Source: an uncultured Paracoccaceae bacterium
GTDB taxonomy: Bacteria; Pseudomonadota; Alphaproteobacteria; Rhodobacterales; Rhodobacteraceae
DNA: 34,429 nt
NCBI GenBank assembly: GCA_947503965.1
Contig: CANNFU010000019.1
Location: forward strand, 1-34,429
Direction: 5' to 3'
Shown here: positions 34,254 to 34,429 of the stretch, one piece after another
How the letters are laid out: the number at the start of each line of letters is the position of its first letter
Numbering within the stretch: the stretch's first letter is position 1
Notes under the pieces: generated by a model
The model's input: the letters and a program-made list of their open reading frames with translations, nothing else
Told to the model about the DNA's origin: nothing
The model's database searches: none
Program-made: the position numbers and the translations under genes

Positions 34254-34429
34254 GCTGCGGCTTTGCGGGCCGAAGCGGACCTCCTTCGTTAAGTGGCCTA
34301 TGACTGCTGCCAAACCAGACATTCCATCTCCGGGCCGGACTGGCCGGTCAGCGGACGAAGCATGGGTAATCGGGCTGGCCTGATGGATGGGTCGGGTTCT
34401 CGATAGAGTTGCAGCAGTTGCTGCAAATT
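34254..34429. other. Non-coding right edge, with repeat-like remnants
   Basis: No supported gene was found. Two loosely similar strings, GGGCCGAAGCGGACCTCC (34268-34284) and CTGCCAAACCAGACATTCC (34307-34325), have their GAC at exactly 40-bp separation, and resemble decayed dispersed intergenic repeat units. A 27-codon frame from ATG at 34300 is not convincing. Confidence 0.35.

Noticed and set aside
1..34429. CRISPR array, IS element, integron or defence island
   Set aside because: No regularly spaced long repeats, transposase, integrase, Cas or known defence gene was seen on either strand.

Overview
The window reads as a GC-rich chromosomal segment of an alphaproteobacterium, most likely Rhodobacteraceae (Roseobacter group). 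This rests on gene order and protein character: a yajC-secD-secF-Mth938-ccmABCDG string, a ccmI-ruvX-DUF1289 string, and a heterotetrameric sarcosine oxidase locus. No tRNA, rRNA, IS element, CRISPR array or prophage was seen. The content is mostly core and metabolic, with a few accessory islands.

Layout, left to right. (1) 229-6248, minus strand: one tightly packed transcription unit running yajC, secD, secF, an Mth938-domain gene, then ccmA, ccmB, ccmC, ccmD and ccmG, so Sec membrane-protein export and cytochrome c maturation are transcriptionally linked. A good sigma-70 type promoter lies at 6296-6324. (2) 6523-9768: serS, a stand-alone DUF2235 alpha/beta hydrolase and a TspO-like membrane protein. 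(3) 9743-13233, minus: yfgM-like, bamB and der, an envelope/ribosome assembly operon. (4) 13481-18408, plus: a periplasmic adaptor and an unusually long (1230 aa) RND permease, ended by a hairpin terminator. (5) 18459-22780, minus: LysM protein, Atm1-type ABC exporter, ExoD-family protein, then a YqjD/YqjE-like pair (DUF883 plus holin-X fold). (6) 22892-25827: LOG-family nucleotide hydrolase, a threonine/serine dehydratase-like PLP enzyme, a baeRF/host-attachment-type protein with a small hydrophilic partner, and Fe superoxide dismutase. (7) 25916-32144: an NTF2-like protein and sarcosine oxidase soxB / soxD-soxA-soxG, with soxB separated from soxDAG by two small membrane-protein genes. (8) 32348-34253, plus: ccmI, ruvX and a DUF1289 gene, mutually overlapping by ATGA.

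How the genes work together: CcmABCD export and present haem, CcmG reduces apocytochrome thiols and CcmI chaperones apocytochromes; ccmE, ccmF and ccmH are not in the window. SoxBDAG would oxidise sarcosine to glycine, methylene-tetrahydrofolate and H2O2, relevant to use of glycine betaine, creatinine or choline-derived osmolytes by marine bacteria.

The most interesting unexplained signals are: three in-phase 11-bp direct repeats upstream of soxDAG that look like an OmpR/PhoB-type operator; the two microprotein genes inside the sarcosine oxidase locus; two elements matching the EcfG general-stress sigma factor consensus in front of small stress-type genes; interleaved divergent promoters between the LysM and LOG genes; and the extra membrane block and altered proton-relay residues of the RND permease. 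All family names come from reading the sequence; no database search was run.
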